Origin: Candidatus Borrarchaeum weybense
GTDB taxonomy: Archaea; Asgardarchaeota; Sifarchaeia; Borrarchaeales; Borrarchaeaceae
Length of the DNA stretch: 64,000 nucleotides
NCBI GenBank assembly: GCA_019057385.1
Contig: JAHQJS010000005.1
Location: 192,799-256,798 of the forward strand
Reading direction: 5' to 3'
Under the pieces are notes generated by a model. It saw only the letters and a list, made by a program, of their open reading frames with translations. It made no database searches and was not told where the DNA came from. The position numbers and the translations under genes are program-made. Positions 54,871 to 62,874 of the stretch are shown here, in pieces. Numbering within the stretch: the first letter of the stretch is position 1; each line of letters begins with the position of its first letter.

Positions 54871-55398
54871 GATTTCCTATCTAGATAAATCTAATATCAA
54901 AGAATTGTATCAAACTACGCTTGAACTGTCTATTTTTTTTAATGAGTCTAAGAATGAACTAAAAAAAAATTTAATACACCTTAATCAATTAAGATACTCA
55001 AGAGCGCAGCATTTTAATGGTTGTTTAATAAAACGCGTCTGATCATATGCAAAGTTAGGGAGTAGTTAATCAATCAGAGTATAAATTGAGCATATATACA
55101 TGATCGTGTTAATTTTCAATAAAAAACTATCGGAAGATTTACACCAAAACAAAAAATATATAAAGGACTTTGAATACGGGTTTATTGACGACCTCTCTTA
55201 CACTTCACTTTTATGTGGATCGATTTTAGTATCCCCACTTCCTTTTTCTAAAATTTTTTATTCGTCAAAAAATTATTAGTATGATGTTTTTTTAACTAAA
55301 ATAATAAAATATCTCATATTCTATAACTTAGCTAACAAGCACATTTTTGAAGCATTAAAAAGCATCCTTTTAAGATAAAAGCAAAAAGGCGATTAGCA
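54871..55398. other. 528-bp AT-rich intergenic region
   Basis: This gap holds TATA-like sequences, the clearest being AAATATATAAAGG near 55157. A 59-codon open frame at 55100-55279 on the plus strand has no convincing binding site and no recognisable motif. No RNA gene or repeat is seen. The promoter of the next gene lies here. Confidence 0.45.
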
Positions 55399-55755
55399 AT
55401 GACTGCAAAGAAGTACTGTGTCACTCTGAGGAACATAACGCTCAAGAAAATCGACTCGATGTTAAAAAAGATGGGTTTTGTTGAATATGAAGAAATTTCT
55501 CGTGATGCAAGGGCTGAATACCACTTCTATTGGAACGATAGACAATTGCATTTAAGGATTTTCTCGCTTTCTGAATCAGAAGAAATATTTGGGATCAGAG
55601 CTCATACAGAACCTTCAATAAAAACTAACCCTCAGTGGCACTTGGAACGCTTTCTGGAACAACAAGCGGGCGATTTACGAGAAAAATCGCATTATGGGGC
55701 GGGATGCAGAAAATTTAAGGCTATGTTGAAGCAGTATAGACGTTCTCATAAATAA
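55399..55755 (+). CDS. hypothetical small basic protein
   Basis: 118 aa, basic C-terminus (RKFKAMLKQYRRSHK). The predicted pattern is a mixed alpha/beta fold with strands around YHFYWNDRQLHLRIFSL and EIFGIRAHTEPS. The alternation and length look like a real gene, and ATG follows AAGGCG. No family is recognised. It lies just upstream of two tRNA genes on the opposite strand. Confidence 0.65.
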   Translation: MTAKKYCVTLRNITLKKIDSMLKKMGFVEYEEISRDARAEYHFYWNDRQLHLRIFSLSESEEIFGIRAHTEPSIKTNPQWHLERFLEQQAGDLREKSHYGAGCRKFKAMLKQYRRSHK

Positions 55756-55775
55756 TATCTTAACTAAAAGGGAAA

Positions 55776-55882
55776 TGGCGGGTCCGGCGAGATTTGAACT
55801 CGCGATCGCCCAGCAACATCGATATGATGGTTGCAATCAGGCTTAGGAGGCCTGTGCCCTATCCTGGCTAGGCCACGGACCC
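55776..55882 (-). tRNA. tRNA-Arg(CCT) with a variable-loop intron
   Basis: Acceptor GGGTCCG/CGGACCC, discriminator G, CCA encoded at 55776-55778. The anticodon stem CAGGC/GCCTG encloses CTCCTAA with CCT at 55845-55847. A 29-nt intron (55807-55835) interrupts the variable loop at 45/46. Its motif is complete: central CCTG/TGGG, with an intron helix GCAA(C)CATC/GATGTTGC. Splicing restores a 75-nt tRNA with variable loop ATATC. The T-loop and anticodon loop have no introns. Confidence 0.92.
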
Positions 55883-55969
55883 TTATTTTGAAGTTATGTT
55901 TTCAAGATTCTCCGCTAACAACTTAGAAAAATTATTGCATTTGTGGAGCACATAAAATCCTTTTCAAAA

Positions 55970-56107
55970 TGGCGGGTCCGATGGGATTCGAACCCATGAG
56001 TCGACGCACTCCTCCGAATTGAGGGAGAGCATTTCCGGCTTCGAAGGCTTACGCCCTAGACACAATGTGTCAAGGTCGGCGCCTCATCCAGGCTAGGCCA
56101 CGGACCC
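55970..56107 (-). tRNA. tRNA-Arg(TCG) with two introns
   Basis: Acceptor GGGTCCG/CGGACCC, discriminator G, CCA encoded at 55970-55972. Anticodon TCG at 56042-56044 in loop CTTCGAA. A 28-nt intron at 29/30 of the anticodon stem (56049-56076) has a perfect motif (central GCGC/GCGT, helix CCTxGACAC/GTGTCxAGG). It is homologous to the intron at the same site in tRNA-Arg(GCG). A second intron of about 32 nt (roughly 56001-56032) interrupts the variable loop; its helix is visible but exact cut sites are less clear. Splicing leaves about 75 nt. Confidence 0.9.
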
Positions 56108-56187
56108 ATTTTTAAGGTCTTGTTAAGACTAGTAACTTATAGAGGAATCGTTGTCAGAAGTATAGTATATCTTGAGTTTTTAACTTT

Positions 56188-56222
56188 ATCGGCAGAAACG
56201 CCTCTTCCGTACGCGAGAACTA
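56188..56222 (+). mobile_element. degenerate IS200/IS605-type end remnant
   Basis: ATCGGCAGAAACGCCTCTTCC followed by a GCGAGAACTAC tail resembles the copy at 43651, including the preceding TTTTTAACTTT, but the hairpin arms are poorly preserved. It is the weakest of the five similar sites. Confidence 0.35.
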
Positions 56223-56314
56223 CTTACAGTTCATTCCTTACAAAATAAGAAGAAAAAAAGGATGTAAAGGAACCACATTTGTTTTGTTGAGTCACTAGAC
56301 AACAGAAGACTGCA

Positions 56315-56896
56315 TCAGGCGAGGAGAATAATAATCGCGTATCCGATTGCAATGAAGCCAAGAGGTACTGAGATCAAGGGAAATGTCAGAACCTTTGCAA
56401 TAAACTCCAGCAACTCCTCAAGCCATTTGAACAGGAAGAACACAATCCCACCAAAGATTATAAAGACTATTGCAATGATCAGCCAGTTACTAGCTAAGGA
56501 TACGCCTAATGAGACCATTATAAAGACCGCGACACCAGCAGCGATAAGCCCACCGACTAAACCTAGCAGAGCAGCCCATGGGACAACAGTCCATGGTTTC
56601 ATAATGTTTGCAATACCGATTACTAATAATAAGGCAATTAATATAGTGTCTCCGAGCCATGATGGGGCTTGGCCTGCGGGAAACGCAGTATCAGGAGTTA
56701 CCCAAACTACAACGCCAGTCACAACACACAAGATACCAATAAAGAAGCCAAGGGCAGCAAAGATTTTGACAAAAACAGCAAAAACCTCTCCTACTTTACC
56801 CATACGTTCAGCGATTTTTTCACTTAACCACGCAATAGCAAGAAGTCCTGCAACTATGAGAATAGCCGGTGCAAATTGAGCGAGAACTGTTACCAT
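56315..56896 (-). CDS. multi-pass membrane protein of unknown function
   Basis: 193 aa, almost entirely hydrophobic, with about five to six transmembrane helices (around 5-22, 40-66, 82-98, 102-118, 122-150 and 160-192). No conserved polar motif identifies it as a transporter or enzyme. One short amphipathic stretch (SEKIAERMGKVGE) is cytosolic or membrane-surface. ATG behind GGTGAT. It is divergent from the RING/PHD-like coiled-coil gene. Confidence 0.75.
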   Translation of the reverse strand: MVTVLAQFAPAILIVAGLLAIAWLSEKIAERMGKVGEVFAVFVKIFAALGFFIGILCVVTGVVVWVTPDTAFPAGQAPSWLGDTILIALLLVIGIANIMKPWTVVPWAALLGLVGGLIAAGVAVFIMVSLGVSLASNWLIIAIVFIIFGGIVFFLFKWLEELLEFIAKVLTFPLISVPLGFIAIGYAIIILLA

Positions 56897-57194
56897 AATT
56901 CATCACCGATCGTTTTCATTCTTTTATTTTTTGATTCGAGAGACGAGAATTCTTCTTATAAGAAGAAACTGCACGGTGGTTAAAATATGTTTTGCCTTTA
57001 TCAGAAACTTCGAGTATTCAGGTCTTTAATTAGTTGTTTGAACATAGATTTTCGAATTTGGTGAAAAACAGTTTTAAATTCGCGCGCAAATAAATCACCA
57101 TATACTTTAACATGTTGAAAGCACTAAATTATACTTAACTTAAATTTCATAGTTAAGCGAGAGGAATCTGGCAATAGATAAGGTCAATGAATGA

Positions 57195-59204
57195 GTGTGT
57201 ATTTCCTTGAACGAAGAAGCCCATGAAGAAGCCATTTCTTTGAAAATGAGTGTTGAAAAAACCGCGCTTAGCCCCGGAGAACTATTTAACGTCTTCTTTA
57301 CTATAGAATCTCATATTTCCCACAGTTTTAAACGGTTTCAGCATCTGCCAAAGGTATTCAAACTTGCACAAGTTGAAGAATTTCCAAGAAAATTCAAAGA
57401 AGGGGATGAAACGCATCAGAAAGTCAGTTTCGTCGCACCGAGTGGTCAAGTTCCTAGTGATTTTGAACTCTTTTTTGAGTTTATATTTGAGAAAGAGGAT
57501 ACAAGTTTGCTTATTACTACTGTGCCTCTCCTGATAAGGATAATGAGGCCCGAAGAAATCCCCTCTGATCAATTAAGTATCATTGCAGACCATAAAATTG
57601 ATATAAATGGCAATTTGACCACGTCATTGCAGGAATTTCCAAAAATGAACGGAACACATACTGTTCTATCCGAAGAAACTGAATTAGTAGAAATAGAAAC
57701 CAGAATCGTGGCTGCTGAAGAAGTTGACGAACTATCTCCTCCTGAGATAGAGAGTTTTGATACGCTAATTGAAGAACAAGTGGGGACAAGCGAATTACTG
57801 TTGGAACCTGAAGAACAAGTGGAGACAAGTGAATTACTGTTGGAACCTGAAGATACACCAACAAACAATATTTTATCAGAAGATAAAACAGAAATGTTAA
57901 CAGACAAGATTTCGGAATATACTCGAAAAATTGTCTCCCTAGAAGATCAACTTAAGAAGCAAACAAGAGACCTAAAGCTCAAAGAAGAAGATCTAAAAAA
58001 TCGAGAAGAAGAAATAATGATCTTGAAAAATGAAAACACTCGTTTAGACGATGCTATCGGAAAATATCGTGCAAATATAAATGACCTTGAGAGAACTTTA
58101 GAGGACATTACCCCTCGTCTAAGTGAATTTGAAACCAAATTTTCAGAGCGTGGCAAAAAAATCAATCAACAAGAGGGAATTAACGCAAATTTGAGGACAG
58201 AACTTGATGAAAAGGATAAGGAATTAAAACAGCAAAAAGATGAAATTGAGAAACTATCAGAGCACAAATCAAAAACTGAAAAACAAATTGCTTTGTTAAA
58301 AACAAAAACTGAAGAATTAGAGTTACTTGCATCAGAACAAGCAGCAAAAGTAATAGCTCTCGAAGAGACTCGAAAAGAATTAAATGACCATCTCGATGAA
58401 AAAACGGAAGAAATCATGAAAATAAAGAACGAACGTGACCAACTTCAAGTAAAACAACGCGAACTAAAGCGTGTGATAACACAATTATCGCAGCAGATAG
58501 AAGATGAACTCAAACCGCATATTGAACAACTTCAAGAAGCACTTGTCGAGCGCGAATCGAAGATTAATCAACTCAAACGACGACTTAGTAGCGCCGATAA
58601 CCAGTTGAATGAAAAAGACACCGTAATTGAACAACTAAATAAGGAACTCGGAATTCTAAAAGAACAATTTATTATAGAGCCCGAAGATAAGATAATCGAA
58701 TACTATGGTCCTACTGAAGAGATGATTACTACCGAAGAGCCATACACACCTCCTAGAGAACCAGAAGTTGAAGAGCTAATTGATACGCCTGAATCTATAG
58801 CTCTTTCTGAGAACCTTCTTGCATCACCTGAAGAAGATGGGCTTATTGAAGAGAGTGCCGTCAGTGAAACAAAAGAAACTTCTAGAGAAAAAGAAATCGA
58901 AGAATTCATTGTAAAAGGGGGAGAATTCGGCACAGAAGAGATTGAACTGCCTATCATAGACGAAACCAAAGAATTTTATGAAGAAGAGATCGAAGAAAAA
59001 GAAATATTAATCCCGGATGCTCCGAAATGCAAGATTTGTGGGTCCACATCATGTCCTACCTGTGGATCCTCGTTATCATACTGCAAAGTTCGTTGCACTC
59101 ATTGTAGCTCCATTATGCATCGACACTGTGCAGAAGGGATGAGATCCTCCGAAAATGATGTTTTTATAAGCTGTCCAACTTGTAATGAGAAAGTTGTTTT
59201 GTAA
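57195..59204 (+). CDS. coiled-coil protein with N-terminal beta domain and C-terminal RING/PHD-like zinc module
   Basis: 669 aa. Residues 15-115 look like an Ig-like beta domain (MSVEKTALSPGELFNVFFTI). An acidic linker with a duplicated 13-residue unit follows, then a long coiled coil (about 235-490), another acidic linker, and a cysteine-rich tail. The tail has an extra CKIC pair and then C620-x2-C623-x10-C634-x2-C637-x4-H642-x2-C645-x14-C660-x2-C663, a C4HC3 cross-brace spacing like PHD/RING-CH fingers. The module resembles that of the protein at 36522-37685. No signal peptide. GTG start at 57195; a TTG at 57207 is an alternative. Function unknown. Confidence 0.8.
   Translation: MCISLNEEAHEEAISLKMSVEKTALSPGELFNVFFTIESHISHSFKRFQHLPKVFKLAQVEEFPRKFKEGDETHQKVSFVAPSGQVPSDFELFFEFIFEKEDTSLLITTVPLLIRIMRPEEIPSDQLSIIADHKIDINGNLTTSLQEFPKMNGTHTVLSEETELVEIETRIVAAEEVDELSPPEIESFDTLIEEQVGTSELLLEPEEQVETSELLLEPEDTPTNNILSEDKTEMLTDKISEYTRKIVSLEDQLKKQTRDLKLKEEDLKNREEEIMILKNENTRLDDAIGKYRANINDLERTLEDITPRLSEFETKFSERGKKINQQEGINANLRTELDEKDKELKQQKDEIEKLSEHKSKTEKQIALLKTKTEELELLASEQAAKVIALEETRKELNDHLDEKTEEIMKIKNERDQLQVKQRELKRVITQLSQQIEDELKPHIEQLQEALVERESKINQLKRRLSSADNQLNEKDTVIEQLNKELGILKEQFIIEPEDKIIEYYGPTEEMITTEEPYTPPREPEVEELIDTPESIALSENLLASPEEDGLIEESAVSETKETSREKEIEEFIVKGGEFGTEEIELPIIDETKEFYEEEIEEKEILIPDAPKCKICGSTSCPTCGSSLSYCKVRCTHCSSIMHRHCAEGMRSSENDVFISCPTCNEKVVL
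57771..57848 (+). repeat. 39-bp tandem duplication in coding sequence
   Basis: Two adjacent 39-bp units (57771-57809 and 57810-57848) differ at only two bases and encode 13-residue repeats with core EEQVxTSELLLEP in the acidic linker of the RING/PHD-like coiled-coil protein. The copies are in frame and very recent. Confidence 0.9.
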
Positions 59205-59518
59205 ACATTAATAGAATATTTTCATTATTTAACAGAAGTCTAACCCCTCAAAAAGAGACATTTGCTTGAAAACAAGCTTATAGTGAACCTCAAATTCGTT
59301 TTAAGTTACTGAAATATTTGTATAAGGCGTTAATATTTTAAATGAATTAATGGATGATACTTTGTCCTTTTCATGTAAGAATAACAAAAGGACTCTAATC
59401 CCATTTCAAGAACCCAATCATTTTATTGATTATTGAACTCAAAAACTGGCAAGTAGGCTGCACTCTAAGAAAAAGAATTAGCAATTACTTGTTAAGGTCA
59501 TTAGGAGGAAAGAGTATA
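59205..59518. other. 314-bp intergenic region upstream of ileS
   Basis: AT-rich sequence with TATA-like AATATTTTAAATG near 59330. The strong AGGAGG at 59503-59508 belongs to ileS. No RNA gene or repeat is seen. Confidence 0.45.
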
Positions 59519-62506
59519 TTGAAAATGTCAAGAAAATTTACGCCAGTATCTATTGAAGAAACGATTTTGAAATTTTGGGAGGATAATAAGATCTATCAAA
59601 AAACGAAAGATTATCGAAAGGGCAAAGAAAAGTTTTACTTCTGCGATGGTCCCCCTTATACGACTGGGAGCATTCATTTAGGCACTGCATGGAATAAAAT
59701 CATCAAAGATTTCTTCCTCAGATACAGGCGCATGAGAGGTTATGACGTCTATGATCGCCCAGGGTATGATATGCACGGATTACCCATTGAAGTCGCTATT
59801 GAGAAGAAACTGGGCATCGAAACGAAAAAGCAAATCGTTTCATTTGGCGTGGAACGCTTTATTGAAGAATGTAGAGCATTTGCGATTGAAAACCTCAATA
59901 AGATGACAGAACAATTTAAAAGGTTAGCTGTGTGGATGGATTGGGAAGATCCGTACATGACAATCAAAGATTCTTATATCGAGGGTGCTTGGTGGGCACT
60001 TAAGAAAGCGTATGAAAAGGATCTTCTATACAAAGGCACGAGAGTATTGAATTCTTGCCCTAGATGTGAAACTGTTCTCGCTAAGCATGAGTATGAGTAT
60101 AAGACAGTTGGAGATCCTTCAATTTTTGTAAAATTTCAACTAAGAGACACGCCAAATGAATATTTCATAGTTTGGACAACGACACCTTGGACTCTCCCTA
60201 GCGACTTAGCAGTTATGGTACACCCAGAGTTCGAATACGTTCGTGCTCAGGTTGAAGATGAAATCTGGATCATTGGAAAGTTTGTCTCAGTAGGTATTAT
60301 TTCAGCAATGCTTGAAAAAAAATTCAAGGTAATCGAAGAAGTCACAGGTGAAATACTGCGGGAAAGAGGACTCCGTTATATTCATCCGCTCATTGAAGAA
60401 GTTCCTATTATGCAGGAATTTTATGAAAAATATCCGGAAGCACATTCTGTATTATTGAGCAGTGAGTTTGTAACGAAACTGCAAGGTACTGGTATCGTTC
60501 ATAGCTCTCCTGGGGCTGGACCTGAGGACTTTGAGGTAGGAACAAGATATGGACTTCCTCCTTTTTCGCCACTTGATGAAGCTGGACGTTTTACTGAAGA
60601 GGCTGGAAAATACGCTGGATTATTTGTTAAAGATGCAGATCCTATCATAATTGAGGATTTAAGGAGAAAAGGTCTGCTTCTTGCGACTCATCGAGTTGAA
60701 CACGAGTATGCTCATTGCTGGAGATGCAAGAGCCCTTTGATATTTCAAGCTACAAGCCAATGGATGTTGAATTTAACGAAAGAAAAAGAAAAGATTCTTG
60801 CAGAAAATGACAAAGTTAAATGGTCTCCAGATTGGGCAGGTAGTCAGAGTTTTAGGAGCTGGTTAGAAAACCTGCAAGATTGGTGCATTAGTCGACAAAG
60901 ATATTGGGGTATACCTCTACCGCTCTGGATTTGCGATGCATGTGAATCTATTGAGGTTATAGGATCAAGAAAAGAACTATTAGGTATGTATGGAAAACCT
61001 GTTGATGATTTTCACCGACCTTGGATTGATGAGGTAACATGGGTTTGTGCCTGTGGTGGTACCTTTCGAAGGGTACCCGATGTATTAGACGTTTGGCTGG
61101 ACAGTGGCGCAGCAACATGGGCTATCTTGCCCTATCCTGAAGATCCTAAAACCTACGATTACTGGTGGCCTGCCGACTTCATTTTAGAAGGTAAAGATCA
61201 AGTTAGAGGCTGGTTCAACTCACAAATCTGTCTAAGTGTTGTAGCAAACGATAGGAGACCTTACGAGGCAGTTTATATGCATGGTTTTGTTGCAGATACC
61301 GAGGGACGGAAAATGAGCAAATCTTTAGGAAATGCAATTGAACCCAGTGCCGTTATTGAGAAGTATGGCTCCGAAGCGTTTAGATTCTATTCTTTAGCTA
61401 CACCTCCAGGCGAAGATATGAAATTCGATTTTAAAACTCAACAGGATTACTTCAAAATTCTGAATATTCTTTGGAACACTTACATGTTCGCAATATCACG
61501 AGTCAAAGAGTCCAACTTTAATGTACAGGACCATTCTCTCGATACTGCTGAACTTCAGATAGAAGATAATTGGCTTATTTCGCGTTTCCACTCTGCACTT
61601 AACAAGATGACCCGCGCCTTCGAAGCAATGCGCCCGGGAGATACAATTCCCATTATGCAGGAATTAATTGTTGAAGACATAAGTAGATGGTATATTCGCC
61701 TAATCCGAGAACGCACATGGATTTCTGAGTCGGGATCAAGCAAAGCAACTGCACTTACTACCCTTGTAACTGTCCTCACAGAAACTGCCAAGATGTTTGC
61801 TCCTGTTCTCCCAATAATAGCAGAATCAGTCTATCAAAATTTCATTCGTGAACAATATCCTGATTTGCCTGAGTCTATCCATATGTGCGATTGGTCTGAA
61901 GTTAACGAATCATTCCGTGATGAAAAACTAGAAAATGCTATGAAAGACGCACGAAAAATTGTAGAACTTACTCTAGCGCTTCGAGATGAGCATAATATCA
62001 AATTAAGATGGCCTTGTAAGAGACTCGTTGTGATATCGAAAGAAGGTTTTGGTGATATATCAGAAGTAATTCCCGCAATCGTTCACGAGGCAAATGTAAA
62101 AGATGTGCTTGTAACTGAAACGTTACCTAGTTCAACAGAACATTTAGTTGGTATGGTAAGCGATTCATTTGACCTCTACCTCGATTTAGAAATCACTGAT
62201 GAAATTGCCTCAGAAAGACTTGTAAGAGAATTCATGCGCCAAGTACAATTTACTCGAAAGAAAAACAGACTTAATGTAAGTGATCGTGTTGACCTCATTG
62301 TAGTAACTCAAGATGACAAAATCAGACAGTATTTAACAGAGTGGCGAGAAGAAATCATCGCAAAAGTCGGAGCGCAAAACTATGAGGCACAAAAGAACGA
62401 TATAGAAGAAGATTTTAAAGATCACTACCCCATATTCAGTGAATTGCAGTATGAGAATGCCAAAGTCAAAATATATATGAAAAAAACTTCCCTTTCTTCT
62501 AAATGA
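59519..62506 (+). CDS. ileS: isoleucyl-tRNA synthetase
   Basis: 995 aa. Class I synthetase with HIGH variant HLGTAWN near residue 55, the CP1 editing domain (WTTTPWTLPSDLAV), a zinc-like HCWRCKSP and WICDACE/CACGG cysteines, and KMSKS (GRKMSKSLGN) near 602. The C-terminal anticodon-binding region is complete. I chose TTG 59519, 10 nt after AGGAGG; ATG 59525 is 16 nt away. An upstream extension to 59426 is unsupported. A tRNA read as Ile(UAU) follows 85 bp downstream. Confidence 0.97.
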   Translation: MKMSRKFTPVSIEETILKFWEDNKIYQKTKDYRKGKEKFYFCDGPPYTTGSIHLGTAWNKIIKDFFLRYRRMRGYDVYDRPGYDMHGLPIEVAIEKKLGIETKKQIVSFGVERFIEECRAFAIENLNKMTEQFKRLAVWMDWEDPYMTIKDSYIEGAWWALKKAYEKDLLYKGTRVLNSCPRCETVLAKHEYEYKTVGDPSIFVKFQLRDTPNEYFIVWTTTPWTLPSDLAVMVHPEFEYVRAQVEDEIWIIGKFVSVGIISAMLEKKFKVIEEVTGEILRERGLRYIHPLIEEVPIMQEFYEKYPEAHSVLLSSEFVTKLQGTGIVHSSPGAGPEDFEVGTRYGLPPFSPLDEAGRFTEEAGKYAGLFVKDADPIIIEDLRRKGLLLATHRVEHEYAHCWRCKSPLIFQATSQWMLNLTKEKEKILAENDKVKWSPDWAGSQSFRSWLENLQDWCISRQRYWGIPLPLWICDACESIEVIGSRKELLGMYGKPVDDFHRPWIDEVTWVCACGGTFRRVPDVLDVWLDSGAATWAILPYPEDPKTYDYWWPADFILEGKDQVRGWFNSQICLSVVANDRRPYEAVYMHGFVADTEGRKMSKSLGNAIEPSAVIEKYGSEAFRFYSLATPPGEDMKFDFKTQQDYFKILNILWNTYMFAISRVKESNFNVQDHSLDTAELQIEDNWLISRFHSALNKMTRAFEAMRPGDTIPIMQELIVEDISRWYIRLIRERTWISESGSSKATALTTLVTVLTETAKMFAPVLPIIAESVYQNFIREQYPDLPESIHMCDWSEVNESFRDEKLENAMKDARKIVELTLALRDEHNIKLRWPCKRLVVISKEGFGDISEVIPAIVHEANVKDVLVTETLPSSTEHLVGMVSDSFDLYLDLEITDEIASERLVREFMRQVQFTRKKNRLNVSDRVDLIVVTQDDKIRQYLTEWREEIIAKVGAQNYEAQKNDIEEDFKDHYPIFSELQYENAKVKIYMKKTSLSSK

Positions 62507-62590
62507 CAAAGGTGTGGAAGAACTTCAAATAATGGAAATGGCGAGTGATCGAAAGATATTAAATAAAACACCTAATATTTCGTTACATGA

Positions 62591-62788
62591 GGGTCCGTGG
62601 CCTAGCCAGGTTAGCAGCGCTTCAATGTGCTGACCGAGGGGCGCCGGCCTTATATGACCTCGTCCCATACAAAGCAGGCCTAAGATAGCCGGAGACTGCC
62701 TGTTTCTTGCTATTACCGGCAGCCGAAGATCGCGGGTTCGAATGTCTTGAGCAAATCGCTCATTTCGAAAAGCCCGCCGGACCCACCA
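62591..62788 (+). tRNA. four-intron tRNA, best read as tRNA-Ile(TAT)
   Basis: Acceptor GGGTCCG/CGGACCC, discriminator A, CCA encoded. Introns: D-loop 62615-62637 (23 nt; central GGTT/GACC, helix AGCGC/GTGCT); 37/38 at 62655-62686 (32 nt; central CTTA/TAAG); variable loop 45/46 at 62695-62728 (34 nt; helix CTGCC/GGCAG, central CCGG/CCGA with one mismatch); T-loop 62743-62771 (29 nt; central TTCG/CGAA). Splicing gives an anticodon arm CCGGC-CTTATAA-GCCGG, so TAT at 62651-62653. A73 suits isoleucine. The D-loop comes out one or two bases long, so that boundary is least certain. Confidence 0.82.
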
Positions 62789-62874
62789 CTTTCTTCTTTT
62801 TAATGAATATTTTTATTCTCTATACTATCATTTTTCAAGAAACATTGAAAAGGTCATATTAAGAGGTAATGACC

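Noticed and set aside
55100..55279. 59-codon open frame in the large gap after the cysteine-rich gene
   Set aside because: Low-complexity hydrophobic/Ser-rich translation, no clear ribosome-binding site and no recognisable motif; likely chance in AT-rich sequence.
62591..62788. Reading the multi-intron tRNA as Arg(TCT) or Leu(AAG)
   Set aside because: Those readings need splice sites without bulge-helix-bulge pairing, or an A at the wobble position. The 37/38 intron with CTTA/TAAG gives a clean UAU loop.
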